Shown: piece by piece, positions 18,905-28,103 of the stretch
Numbering within the stretch: the first letter of the stretch is position 1
How the letters are laid out: every line of letters starts with the position of its first letter
Assembly (NCBI RefSeq): GCF_001267405.1
Contig: NZ_CP012369.1
Coordinates: 584,001 to 648,000, forward strand
Direction: 5' to 3'
Length of the DNA stretch: 64,000 nt
Source: Moorella thermoacetica
GTDB lineage: Bacteria; Bacillota; DSM-521; Neomoorellales; Neomoorellaceae
The notes under the pieces: generated by a model
The model's database searches: none
What the model saw: the letters and a program-made list of their open reading frames with translations, nothing else
What the model was told of the DNA's origin: nothing
Position numbers and translations under genes: made by a program

Positions 18905-21900
18905 GTGGCAACTTTTGATTCGATAATCACTGAACTGATAGCGGCCCTGGAAGAAGAGATCAATGCAATCAAGGAGTCTGGCGGGGCGGAGCAAATAAGA
19001 GTCCACGACGGAAGGTACGGAGGCACTGCTGCGGGCCGCTTTCTATATATTTTTTTGCTTGATACCGAACTCAATATTCCCTCCGATACCCCGGCTCAAC
19101 TCTGTATTGATAAGGATTCACACGAGACCATCATATTAAGCGTTCAGGGGTTTGAGATGACGCTGGGCATACAGGATGACCTGGGCCCCTTTATCCCTAA
19201 GGCGGTCCTGAGCCTTTCCGCCTACTACTTATTAGAACAGTTGCAGCGACGCCTGGATGAAATTCGCACCGGCGTACTTCCTGCCGAACGGGATATGTGT
19301 ATGCGGCTTTTTGCGTTCCAAGCCAATGTTTCCTTTCCCAATGTTAAACCTGCCACCAGCCTTGGAGACTTGAACAGGGAACAAATGGAGGCAGTCAACC
19401 GGAGCCTGGGACAGCGGGTCACATTCATCTGGGGCCCGCCGGGAACGGGGAAGACACGGACCATCGGTGCCCTTGTACGGGAGTTGGTCCAGCGTGGGGA
19501 CCGTGTGCTGGTTACGTCCCACACGAACGTGGCTGTAGATACGGCCTTGATTCCCGTTATCAAAGCCCTGGACGATAACGAAATCCAGGGTGGTGCCGTG
19601 GTACGGGTAGGCGCACTGGCCCGGGAGGACCCGGAATTGCAGCAGGTGACGATGGAGGCCGTGCTTGAGAGGAAAAGCAAGGATTTAAGGCAGCAACAGC
19701 AAGCGCTGGGGGTCGAGCGCAAGAGGGTGCAGGGAGTGCGGGACCAGTTGGCTGCTACCATCCGGGTTATCGAGACTGTTGAAAAGTCAGAGCAGCTTGT
19801 CGCAACAGCAAAGATTGCCCTGGCTGGAGCCGAACAGAAGGTGCAAGAAGAAGGGAACGCTATCTCGCAGGCCCGTAAAACCCTGGGTGATTTGCATAGT
19901 AAGCTGCAGCAAGCTGAAGCAGCCGGGTTCATTCGACGGGTCTTTTTCGGTTTTAACCCGGAGGTCATCCGCCGTCAGATCGTCAATCAAGAAACTGTAA
20001 TCACAAAGCTGGAGGCAGCTTATCAGGTTGCCCAGCAGGAGAGAAGGGCTGCTAGCGTCGCGTTATCAGAAGCTGAACACCGGCAGGCCAAAGACCGGCA
20101 GGCTCTGGAAAGCCTGGGGCCGTTGCCTCCTCTCCCGGAACTTCGGCAGCAGCTGGGTGAGGTCGAGAAAAACCTCAAGCAATTAGATGAGCAATTGGCC
20201 GCCATTGAAGCCCGGCTGCGTGAAATGGCGGCGACCGTGATTCGCGACGCCAGAATCGTTGGAGCGACTTTATCTCGCCTGGTGCTTTTGGAAGAACTGT
20301 ACCGGGGCACCTTTGATACAGTAATCATCGACGAGGCCAGTATGGTTCCCCTGCCCAATCTATGGTTTGCCGGTAGCCGGGCGCAGAAGCGCGTGGTGGT
20401 CACAGGTGATTTCCGGCAGCTGCCCCCAATTGCAACCGCCCGGGACGCTGAAAAGTATCCCCTGGCTGCCAGATGGTTACAAACCGATATTTTTGTTAAG
20501 GCCGGTATCGTGGAGGGCCGGGCAAGGTTGGACGATCCCCGGTTATGTGCGCTGAAGGTGCAGTATCGCATGCATGAGGCCATTGGTGAAGTGGCCAATA
20601 TGCTGGTCTATGAGCATGACGGAAACCCGCTCGAGCACAGGGCGGACCCCAAGAAATATGCTCACGCAACTGCGGCTCTTCCGGAATCCGGGGAGCCCCT
20701 GGTCCTGTGTACCACATCGGGTGCCAATCCCTGGTGCGGCCGGCTGGACCCCGGGTTCTCCCGCTATAATATTTACAGTGCTATAGTCTGTATCCGGCTT
20801 GCCGCCCGGGCCCTGGCCAGCGGCGCCCAAATGTTGGATTGGTGGCGCCGTACCGGGCTCAAACTCGCTTGTTGCAACACCTGGTGGAGCAATACAGGCT
20901 TCCCGGGGAAAGAGTTGAAACGGCAACCGTGCACAGGTTCCAGGGCAACGAGAAAGATGTTATTATCTTCGACCTGGTGGATAGTCCCCCATTTCAGATT
21001 GGGAAGCTTCTCTCTGGCGGCTGGGGCTCCGAAGCTATGCGCTTGTTCAATGTGGCCTGCACCCGGGCCAAAGGCAAGTTGGTGATAGTGGCCCACCATG
21101 ACTATCTGAGCCAAAAAGCTCCTGCGGGTGATTCCCTGGCTACCCTGCTGCAGTATCTGGAGCAGCACGGCAAGATCATGGACGCCCGTATGGTGGTCCA
21201 GGATTACGCCGACCCGGCGGTTAAGATCGCACTGGGGGCAGTTATGCCGGCACGCCGGCAGCTGGGAAATCCCGAAGGTGCTACGCACTTCAATGAAGGA
21301 AATTTTTACCCTGCTTTTCTGGAAGATTTGCGTGACGCCGCCGGAGAAGTAGTTATATTTAGCCCTTTCATCGCCGAGCGACGCCTGGCGGACGTAATCA
21401 CTCCTTTGCGGCGCCTGGTAGACCGCGGGGTACTGGTACTGGTGGTAACCAGGGAGCGGCATGAGTCCAACCAGGTTACGGAGGAATTAATTCGTCAGTT
21501 ATCTACAATAGGTATTAAAGTGTTGCGCCGCAGGGGCCTGCATGAGAAGCTCGCCTTCGTGGATCGGAAGATCGCCTGGTTCGGCAGCTTGAACATTCTT
21601 TCCCACAGCCGGAGCAGTGAGGTGATGATCCGGTTCTCCCAGCCGGAGCTGGTGGTGAGGCTGATGGAACTCTCAGGTACGGTGTACCTGCTTAAGCAAG
21701 AGGAACGGCGGTCTGTACAAAAGCACCGCCTTACCGAGTTGGCTGATGCTCTAAAGAAGCGGATGGCGTTTCCTTCCTGTCCATTGTGCGGTGGTACCAC
21801 CGGGCTCAGAACAGGCAAGCATGGGCCCTTCTTTGGCTGTGCTTCCTTCCGGAATGGCGGTTGTAAAGGCTTGATTAACATCCCGCGTCGGGTACTGGAA

Positions 21901-22029
21901 CTGGCGGTTCAGGACCTGGAGCTTACCTGTCCGCATTGTGGGGGGAAGGTTGTCCTCAAATCTGGCCGCAACGGGGCATTCCTGGGCTGCAGCCGGTACC
22001 CGGACTGCCGCTGGACTGATTCCTTTTAA
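18905..22029 (+). pseudogene. SF1 (Upf1/Dna2-like) helicase - PLD nuclease - zinc-ribbon protein, split by one frameshift (Mokosh type II-like)
   Basis: GTG 18905 has AGGAGGGC before it. The first frame (to 21085) shows Walker A GPPGTGKT at about residues 176-183, a long coiled-coil insertion, Walker B IIDEASMVP at about residue 473, and the motifs GDFRQLPPI and VQYRMHE. Near 20829-20840 similarity moves to another frame, where VAPYRAQTRLLQHL and VHRFQGNEKDVIIFDLV (motifs V-VI) continue. That frame then gives a phospholipase-D-like domain with HEKLAFVDRKIAWFGSLN (one HKD-type motif) and two topoisomerase-type C4 zinc ribbons, ending at 22029. A joined protein would be ~1040 residues. Helicase plus PLD in one chain matches the anti-phage Mokosh type II design. 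One missing base near CCCAAAT explains the shift; it could be a real mutation or a sequencing error. Confidence 0.8.
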
Positions 22030-22219
22030 GGTGGCCTTTCGCGCAAAACTATAACCCGGGCTGGACGGCTTATAACTTATCTTCCGCTCTAATTATTCAG
22101 AAGTCGCATGAATATAATCTTTGTGAGTCTAGTAGCAGATGGTATCGAAGTATATATACCTCATAGTTCAAGGCTAACCGAGAAGGGGTGCGGAAAATAA
22201 GTTATAGAGGTGGTACTGG

Positions 22220-22840
22220 GTGGCCATTTATCGCAAATGTAAATACTGTGGGCGGCCCATCAGCCTCAGGGAGATGCCCGCAGGTCAGTGGGTGGCCTTT
22301 GATGTGGGCACGGACAATGTACATCACTGTGGCTCCAGGCCTACCATCACTCCACCGGCCGTATCCGCGGTAGCGGCAACGCTGGATACCGGAACCGTGA
22401 CCGCCAGCCCGGTAGTTGCCACGAGTTCAGAGCAAATCCGGGCGCTCTTAAAAAAGGCGCTGCAGGAACACCGCTGTGTGCATCTGAACTATTACACGGC
22501 CTCCAGGAAAGCGCTTACCGACCGGGTGGTGGAGCCGCTGGCGCTGGAACCAGGGGACTGGGGTGGTACCATCCTTCGGGCGTACTGTCGCTGGCGCCAG
22601 GATATTCGGTCGTTTGCCCTCTCTAATATCCGGCGGGCGGAGCTGCTGGAGGAGACGTTTTCACCGCGCTCACTTCCACAGTCCCAGCCTATCACTATTT
22701 ATCGAACGTCGATTTCTGGCCGGGCTTCAATTCAAGCAAGCAGCAAGACACCATCTACAGCCTCAGAATCTACGGGTTGTATTTGGTGGTTGATAGTGGT
22801 TGGAGTAGTCCTTTTGTGGCTGCTCTTTGGCAGCCGGTGA
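22220..22840 (+). CDS. WYL-domain protein with N-terminal zinc-ribbon-like motif and C-terminal membrane anchor
   Basis: The 206-residue protein starts at GTG 22220 behind AGAGGTGG. Residues 1-40 contain CKYCGRPI and a later HHC, a short zinc-knuckle-like element. A linker follows, then a WYL-type domain at about residues 72-150 (LKKALQEHRCVHLNYYTASR, VEPLALEPGDWGG, RAYCRWRQDIRSFALSNI) and a C-terminal hydrophobic helix ending the chain (CIWWLIVVGVVLLWLLFG). WYL domains sense nucleic acids or nucleotides and regulate or assist phage-defence systems. It follows the helicase-nuclease gene by 190 bases on the same strand, so it may be its partner. The membrane anchor is unusual for a WYL regulator. 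Confidence 0.75.
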   Translation: MAIYRKCKYCGRPISLREMPAGQWVAFDVGTDNVHHCGSRPTITPPAVSAVAATLDTGTVTASPVVATSSEQIRALLKKALQEHRCVHLNYYTASRKALTDRVVEPLALEPGDWGGTILRAYCRWRQDIRSFALSNIRRAELLEETFSPRSLPQSQPITIYRTSISGRASIQASSKTPSTASESTGCIWWLIVVGVVLLWLLFGSR

Positions 22841-22869
22841 TGACCAGGGTTACGAACATGGCTTTGCCA

Positions 22870-23400
22870 GTGAGATCAACTACATATCCCTCCGGTATTT
22901 CAATGTTGCCGGTGCCGACCGGGACGGTAGAATCGGCGAGGGGAAGAAGACGCCACCCACCTCATCACCCTGGCTACCCGGACGGCAGCGGGTAAGAGAC
23001 CTTATTTAAGCGTCTTTGGCACGGCCTACCCTACCCCTGACGGCACCTGCATCCGGGACTACATCCACGTCGAGGACCTGGCGGCAGCCCACGTCCTGGC
23101 CCTGGAAGCCCTGAAGCAGGGCAGCCCCACGGCGGCCTATAACCTGGGCAGCGGCCGGGGCTATTCGGTACTGGAGGTAATCCGGGCGGCGGAAAAGGTG
23201 ACAGGGCAGAAAGTACCTTACCGTGTCGGTCCCCGGCGGCCCGGCGACCCGGCGGTGCTGGTAGCATCGGCAGAAAAAGCCATGGCGGAGTTAGGCTGGC
23301 GGCCGCGGTATACAGAACTGGAGGACATCATTGCTACTGCCTGGCAGTGGCACCGCCGCAGGCCGCGGGGATTTAAAGGTTTAGTTATACGAGGGTCATA
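22870..23400 (+). pseudogene. 5'-truncated, frameshifted galE copy (mosaic)
   Basis: The sequence begins at the codons for [20 protein letters not shown] and runs to the C-terminus ([14 protein letters not shown]). Up to the codons for [12 protein letters not shown] it is almost identical to the intact galE (16510-16750), except that one A is missing in GGGGAAAGAAGA, which breaks the frame. After that point it becomes like the other galE pieces at 24480-24780 and 26290-26560. The catalytic and NAD-binding half is absent. Confidence 0.9.
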
Positions 23401-23528
23401 GGGGAGCAAATGCGGCAGGATGGTGGGGTATTTAAAGAAGAAGAAACAGATACCAGATTGAGTTGGAGACGTTTTTAGGGTATAATCTTACAGAATATAA
23501 TTGATATTAATCTCGAGCCTTAGGAGTG

Positions 23529-23798
23529 ATGGCATTGCTACAGGTTAAGAGAAGAGTAGAGCCAGGCGGAAGAATTATCATCGGAGAAGTATTGAAAATG
23601 GCCAAAATTAAACCTGGTGATTGGGTAGAGATTATCCCGGGTACGAACAAGATAACCATTAAGCTGACTAAACGTAGTAAATCAAAAGGTGCTGTCCTGG
23701 CGGCTGCGGGTATCTTAAAGGACCATCCTCAATTGGTTGATGAGATGTTACACATCAGAGAGGATGAAGATGATCGATCAGGGGTCGTACCCGAATAA
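23529..23798 (+). CDS. AbrB/MazE-type antitoxin (VapB-like), module 1
   Basis: This ~89-residue protein has the swapped-hairpin AbrB pattern: VKRRVEPGGRIIIGEVLKMAKIKPGDWVEII, then a basic strand and an acidic C-terminal tail (DEMLHIREDEDD) that would bind the toxin. ATG 23529 lies very close to AGGAG (23522-23526), and TTG 23535 is at better spacing, so the exact start is uncertain. The last 29 bases overlap the PIN toxin gene. The first residues differ from the usual VTxKGQVTIP start, so it is a divergent member. Antitoxins of this kind repress their own operon. Confidence 0.8.
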   Translation: MALLQVKRRVEPGGRIIIGEVLKMAKIKPGDWVEIIPGTNKITIKLTKRSKSKGAVLAAAGILKDHPQLVDEMLHIREDEDDRSGVVPE

Positions 23799-24246
23799 AT
23801 ATGTGGTCGATACTAACATAATTATTTATACCCTGGCAGGAGTAAAAGCAGCAGTTTGGGCAATGAAGAAACTAGAAGACGACGATATAGAAGTCTATTA
23901 TTCAACAATAGTCGAGGCAGAGCTGTTTTCATTCCATGAACTAACTCTTGAACAAAAATCAAAGATAAGAGGTATTTTGGATATAGGAGAAATAGTGGAT
24001 GTTGATTCTAAGGTCGCTCTTAAAGCCGCCGAATTACGCGCCCTTAGTAAAAAGGATTATAATCGTAAGCTAAAATTACCAGATGCCATCGTTGCAGCTA
24101 CAGCCTTATTATTATCGGCTGTTTTAGTCACACGGAATGTTGAAGATTTCAAACATCTTCGCAGGCATGGTCTACATTTATACAATCCTTTTGAACATGA
24201 GGAAGATAATAGTCAACGGTTTGTTAGTGAATTAGAACAAAACTGA
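23770..24246 (+). CDS. PIN-domain toxin (VapC-like), module 1
   Basis: From ATG 23770, six bases after GAGAGG, the frame encodes 158 residues; ATG 23764 is an alternative. The PIN active-site acids are visible: VVDTNIIIYTL (first Asp), VEAELFSF (Glu), and KLPDAIVAATALLL (third Asp), with a following VTRNVEDF. PIN toxins cleave tRNA or rRNA when the antitoxin is lost. It forms a translationally coupled pair with the AbrB-type gene upstream. Fragments of galE abut both ends of the pair, so it has landed in decaying polysaccharide DNA. Confidence 0.88.
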   Translation: MIDQGSYPNKYVVDTNIIIYTLAGVKAAVWAMKKLEDDDIEVYYSTIVEAELFSFHELTLEQKSKIRGILDIGEIVDVDSKVALKAAELRALSKKDYNRKLKLPDAIVAATALLLSAVLVTRNVEDFKHLRRHGLHLYNPFEHEEDNSQRFVSELEQN

Positions 24247-24261
24247 AATGAAGCCTGTCGA

Positions 24262-24790
24262 ACAGGCGCACCTCATCACCCTCTGCACCAGGGCGGCGGG
24301 CAGGCGGCGTTATTTGAGGGTATGTGATTCATTATGGAATTTAGTCCTGTAGAAGGCCCTGGCCTTCTACAGCCGCGCCTATGACTTCCGCGCTATATCA
24401 CTGCGTTATTTCAACGCCGCTGGGGCGTCGCCGGCAGGGGATATTGGGCACGGCGGTGCGGGACTACATCCACGTCGAGGACCTGGCGGAAGCCCATGTC
24501 CTGGCTCTGGAAGCCCTGGAGCAGGGCAGCCCCAAGGTAACCTATCTATCCTGGGCAGCGGCCGGGGCTATTCGGTCCTGGAGGTAATAAAAGCGGCGGA
24601 AAAGGTGAAGGGAAAAAGGTGCCCTACCGTGTCGGTCCCCGGCGGCCTGGCGACCCGGCGGTGCTGGTAGCCTCGGCAGAAAAAGCCATCGAAGAGCTGG
24701 GATGGCGGCCGCGATATACAGAATTGGAGGACATCATTGCTACGGCCTGGCAGTGGCACCGCCGCAGGCCGCGGGGATTTAAAGGATAAC
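24262..24790 (+). pseudogene. Scrambled galE fragments (copy 3)
   Basis: A short piece (24268-24330, codons for AHLITLCTRAAGRRRYL) precedes a second piece beginning at FYSRAYDFRAISLRYFNAAGA (about 24358) and running to [16 protein letters not shown] near 24787. The order is reversed relative to a normal galE, so these are two separate fragments placed side by side. Within the second piece the ~34 codons between DIG and [11 protein letters not shown] are missing, and further frameshifts follow. Confidence 0.88.
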
Positions 24791-24792
24791 TT

Positions 24793-24825
24793 AAAGACCG
24801 GCCTGGTTAAACCTGGCCGGTCTTT
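24793..24825. terminator. Hairpin (11-bp stem) between galE fragment and Rpn gene
   Basis: AAAGACCGGCC and GGCCGGTCTTT form a perfect stem around an 11-base loop. Flanking T/A runs are short. It would serve the convergent transcripts from both sides. A decayed copy lies near 18565-18600. Confidence 0.6.
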
Positions 24826-24865
24826 GATGCCAGGGCGACCTTAAGCCCAGAGTGGAGCTTAAGTA

Positions 24866-25780
24866 TCAATGTTTAATGGCGAGGATTCTATGCAATTCAG
24901 CTTCGCTGGTGATGTCAAGTATCTTTTCAGCCAGGTCATCTAGCTGCTCCGCTGATAAAGTCTTTATCTTCGCTTCCACTTCCGGAGACGTGGTACCAAG
25001 GCGTTTCCTTAGCTGTCTTAAGAGTATTTCCTGCCGGCCTTCCTGCCGGCCCTGCTGCCAGCCTTTTAAATGCCAGGATGTGGTTAATTCCATGACCCTT
25101 TGCACCTCCTCGGGTTGGAGTTCTTCCGACAACTTCTCTTGCAGAGATTTTTCTTCTTCGGCGTTCAACACCAGGTAGCTGTCAAAAAAAGCGGTTATCA
25201 GTTCCATCCGCGCCGGGTCTAACTGCATCCGGGTCAACAGGCGCAAAAACTCGATCTTTACCTGTACCCGCTCCCGGGGCGAATAGTCCATTTTGCTTAA
25301 CAACGCCGCCGCTACCGGGTTATTGCTGTTGAGGTACTGCCGCCAGGGCAGTCTCTTAAGTTGTATTTTGTAAAACTCGAACTACAGCACCTTGAGAAAA
25401 GGAAACTCTACTTCGTGCCGGTTTGTTTCTTCTACCTTGCTGTCATGGGCAAAGACGGCGATGGGGAGTACTCTTTTCTGGTGTTTTTCGTAAAGCCTGC
25501 TGAAGTAAATAAACATGCGCCGGGCGAAGTCGGCTTGCCGGTAGGCCTGGGGCTCGATATGGACCAGGACGCAGCCGTCTTCTCCTTTGATTTTAACTTC
25601 CGCCAGGATATCAACGTAGTGTTTGTCGCCGGCGGTAATATCGGTAATAACCTCCTGGGTTAAAAACTTGGTATCTGTATAATCGATTAAGGTATGGGCC
25701 GCAGGGAAGAAGAGCTCCATAAACTCCCGGAAAAAGGTGGTCAGCAGTTCCTTGAACAGGCGGTCGTGATCAACGGGCAT
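24866..25780 (-). pseudogene. Rpn-family recombination-promoting nuclease (PD-(D/E)XK), split by one in-frame amber codon
   Basis: Read on the minus strand from ATG 25780 (with AGGAG upstream), 132 codons give DHDRLFKELLTTFF, YVDILAEVKIKGEDGCVLVHIEPQ (the D...E-x-K/Q nuclease core) and end FPFLKVL at TAG 25382-25384. The same frame continues without shift as FEFYKIQLKRLPWRQYL, through the helical C-terminal part to 24866. Repairing one TAG gives a 304-residue protein of normal family length. A second fragment could restart at ATG 25303. Rpn (YhgA/PDDEXK_2) proteins promote RecA-independent recombination and multiply in genomes. A gene-less copy of its flanks is at 18545-18840. Confidence 0.88.
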
Positions 25781-25915
25781 TGGCGGTTTCTCCTGTTTTT
25801 CTTTATTTTACCTGAGAGGGCCTGGTTGAGCAAGGGTTATTTATTTTTAATATATTGCTAAAGGCCTGGCCTCGGAGCTGCAGTCCCATCCAGTTCCCCC
25901 GGCGAGCCTGCAGAT

Positions 25916-26596
25916 GTGATTATTGTCCTCTCGGGTGAACAGGGCGAGCGGGTGGCAACGGGGGTAAAGCTCTACCGGGAAGGCCTGGCTCCAAGGCTTC
26001 TGATGACCGGCGGCCCCGTAAAATGGAACGTAGCAGCGGCTGACATCATGGCCGACCAGGCAAAATTCCTGGGGGTACCGGAAAAGGATATCGTCCTTGA
26101 AAAGTGGGCTATCAGCACCTATGAAAACTCCCTTTACAGCCTTATGGCTCTAGGACCGGGGGATAGAAGTGGTGGGCCTGGATATCCTTATGTTATTTCA
26201 ATGCCGCCGGGGTATCGCCGGCAGGGGATATTGGGGAGGGCGGTGCGGGACTACATCCACGTCGACGACCTGGCGGCGGCCCACGTCCTGGCCCTGGAAG
26301 CCCTGGAGCAGGGCAGCCCCACGGCGGCCTATAACCTTGGCAGCGGCCGGGGCTATTCGGTCCTGGAGGTAATCCGGACGGCTGAAAAAGTAACGGGGAA
26401 AAAGGTGCCCTGCCGTGTCGGTCCCCGGCGGCCCGGCGACCAGGCGGTGCTGGTAGCCTCGGCAGAAAAAGCCATGGCGGAGTTAGGCTGGCGGCCGCGG
26501 TATACAGAACTGGAGGACATCATTGCTACGGCCTGGCAGTGGCACTGCCGCAGGCCGCGGGGATATTCTCAAGGGTACTCGCCGGCGGGCCGGTGA
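25916..26596 (+). pseudogene. Chimeric ORF: DUF218/YdcF-like fragment fused to a galE 3' fragment
   Basis: The frame is open for 226 codons but joins two unrelated pieces. The first ~78 residues ([40 protein letters not shown]-like) match the DUF218 (SanA/YdcF) envelope-protein family, missing the start and the end. From about residue 93 to ~103 galE DNA is read out of frame, and from [20 protein letters not shown] to ATAWQWH it is galE in frame. Neither half keeps an active site. The same DIG-to-VRDYIHV deletion as in copy 3 is present. It is probably an accident of recombination rather than a new protein, although the long open frame is curious. Confidence 0.8.
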
Positions 26597-26926
26597 CGGT
26601 GACCCACCCGAGGCGGGGCAGCTGGTTATCCAGGCCGGCGCCCTGGTCAGGGGCGGGGAGATCTTTGTCCTGGATATGGGCGAGCCAGTGAAAATAGTAG
26701 ACCTGGCGCGGGGCATGATTATTTTGTCCGGTCAACGCCGCTTCCCACGAGCGGAATCTTCATTGCCCGGCCGGGGGAATTCGACGCCGCCGGGATGGAG
26801 CGTTTCCTGTGGCTGGTCTCCCAGCCCGGCTGGCGGGCCGACATGGCCGGGGTGGCAGAACTGCTGCGCCTGGTCCTGCCGGGCTTCCGTGTAGATAAGG
26901 GACGGGAAATGGTGCAGGTGGGGTAA
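26570..26926 (+). pseudogene. C-terminal relic of a CapD/FlaA1-type protein, copy 2
   Basis: It directly continues the galE fragment. [12 protein letters not shown] and then [34 protein letters not shown] are CapD signatures, but the RYFMT segment between them is deleted. A further shift leads to [15 protein letters not shown] through RLVLPGFRV and TAA 26924-26926. Bases 26688-26926 match 14305-14542 closely. Confidence 0.8.
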
Positions 26927-26927
26927 A

Positions 26928-27389
26928 CTACGCCCTGGGAGGAAAAACATCTTTTAAAAATACTGTTCTCATATTCCCTACCGCCTGGGGAAGGGAAAGA
27001 TCGTTTGTGAAAAATAACGTGGCATCTGATGCTAAAGCAGATGCCAGTTGAATGGCGTCAGGAGTTCGCACCCGGTATTTAGCGCGGATTTCTGCCCCCA
27101 GAACGGCCATTTCCAGGTTAAAATCGATCAGCTTCAAATTAGGGTAAGATTTTAGTGTTGTAATATACTGGTCGCAGACTTCTTCCAGGCCCAAGGCTTT
27201 GGGCTTGACTAACAGTTCGAGAAGCGTCAAAGTCGAAGTTACGGCCTGAAACTCACCTTTTTCCAGCGGATTAAACAGCTCTTTTTTTAATACCAGGGCC
27301 CAGGGGTCTGCCTGAAGCATATAAATGAAACAGTTTGTATCCAGAGCGATAACCTGATGCCCGGTTATTATTTCTTTTATTTTTCCCAT
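26928..27389 (-). CDS. PIN-domain toxin (VapC-like), module 2
   Basis: The 153-residue minus-strand protein shows VIALDTNCFIYMLQ (first Asp), LTLLELLVKP (Glu), and RTPDAIQLASAL with FFTNDLSLPQ (third and fourth acids), a complete PIN site. The gene overlaps the 3' end of its antitoxin gene by 13 bases, indicating coupled translation. It ends two bases from the capD relic on the opposite strand. Predicted action is RNA cleavage upon antitoxin loss. It differs clearly from the PIN proteins of modules 1 and 3, so the three pairs are not recent duplicates of one another. Confidence 0.9.
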   Translation of the reverse strand: MGKIKEIITGHQVIALDTNCFIYMLQADPWALVLKKELFNPLEKGEFQAVTSTLTLLELLVKPKALGLEEVCDQYITTLKSYPNLKLIDFNLEMAVLGAEIRAKYRVRTPDAIQLASALASDATLFFTNDLSLPQAVGNMRTVFLKDVFPPRA

Positions 27390-27625
27390 TGGTCTCTTTC
27401 CTCTTTTACATATTTGTCAGGATCAGTGCCGGCCCATACTTCTTTATGCAGCCCCCAAAGATGCTCGGCATAGCTTTTAGGTTTGGGTTCGATTATCGCT
27501 TTTTTCCCTCTTATTTTAATGATTATTTCGTCGCCTTTTTTAATGCCCAGCTGTTTTCTTATTTCAGCAGGCAGCACCATCTGACATCTCGCGCCCAGTT
27601 TAACAGTTTTTATAATGTCCAACAT
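27377..27625 (-). CDS. AbrB/MazE-type antitoxin (VapB-like), module 2
   Basis: The 82-residue protein has a standard AbrB-type DNA-binding half (KLGARCQMVLPAEIRKQLGIKKGDEIIIKI) followed by a C-terminal toxin-binding tail (HLWGLHKEVWAGTDPDKYVKEERDQW). The DPDKYVxEER ending is common in VapB partners of PIN toxins. On the minus strand GGAGGG precedes ATG 27625. It would repress its own promoter in the 27626-27700 region. Confidence 0.9.
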   Translation of the reverse strand: MLDIIKTVKLGARCQMVLPAEIRKQLGIKKGDEIIIKIRGKKAIIEPKPKSYAEHLWGLHKEVWAGTDPDKYVKEERDQWEK

Positions 27626-28103
27626 TTTTCCCTCCTTGCATGAACAAAAAATTTCAATCTGATCATATCAAATTTATTATGATAAAACAAGACGGATTCG
27701 GTAACGGCCAGGCCCCGGCCACGCCCTTCCTGCCCCCGAGCCAGCAGCAGTCCTAAAAGCATCAGCCGGGAAGCGGCAGGGCCGGATGTCTTGCCGCTTC
27801 TCCCCACTGTAGTACAGTAGCCTTCCTTGTGCTTTATTTGCCATGAAGATGATTATTAATCTCAGCTGAGACCGGGCTTCTGCCAGCTCGCCCTTCTGGC
27901 GTAGAGGTCGGAAACCCTGGTTTCCACCTGGGGGAACTCGATTTTCAAGTCGCTGACTACCGTTGCTGGGATGTCGCTGAAGAAGTGATGAGTTCCTCCG
28001 TACCGCCGGCAAACAGGTCTTTAGTAATATAATCCCTTGTAATTACGTCACTGGTGGTGGTATACTCATAGTAAGGAAATCTTTCTAGAAGTAAGGAGGG
28101 GAT
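27626..28103. other. Divergent spacer between toxin-antitoxin modules 2 and 3
   Basis: No credible gene is seen. A minus-strand frame at 27677-28012 lacks family features and has odd composition. The far end holds the promoter of module 3. Codons near 27980-27900 on the minus strand could be read as FSDIPATVVSDLKIEFPQVE and may be a small relic of an unknown gene. Confidence 0.4.
28037..28066 (+). promoter_or_regulatory. Promoter of toxin-antitoxin module 3 (TTGTAA-N18-TATACT)
   Basis: The -35 box is at 28037-28042 and the -10 box at 28061-28066, about 40 bases before the antitoxin start. Part of the leader (AAATCTTTCT) is shared with the relic at 17215. Confidence 0.5.

Noticed and set aside
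19225-19968. Long minus-strand frame opposite the helicase gene
   Set aside because: It mirrors the codon pattern of the real gene on the plus strand and has no domain features.
20815-20845. Programmed -1 frameshift in the helicase gene
   Set aside because: The bases at the break (GCC CAA ATG in the first frame) do not form an X-XXY-YYZ slippery heptamer in the right phase, and no downstream stimulator was evident.
25382-25384. Amber codon in the Rpn gene as a pyrrolysine codon
   Set aside because: No pyl genes or methylamine methyltransferase context are seen, and Rpn nucleases are not known to carry pyrrolysine; a plain nonsense mutation is simpler.
27677-28012. Minus-strand 111-codon frame between the toxin-antitoxin modules
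   Set aside because: Odd composition, no ribosome-binding site and no family features; it also covers the module 2/3 promoter region.
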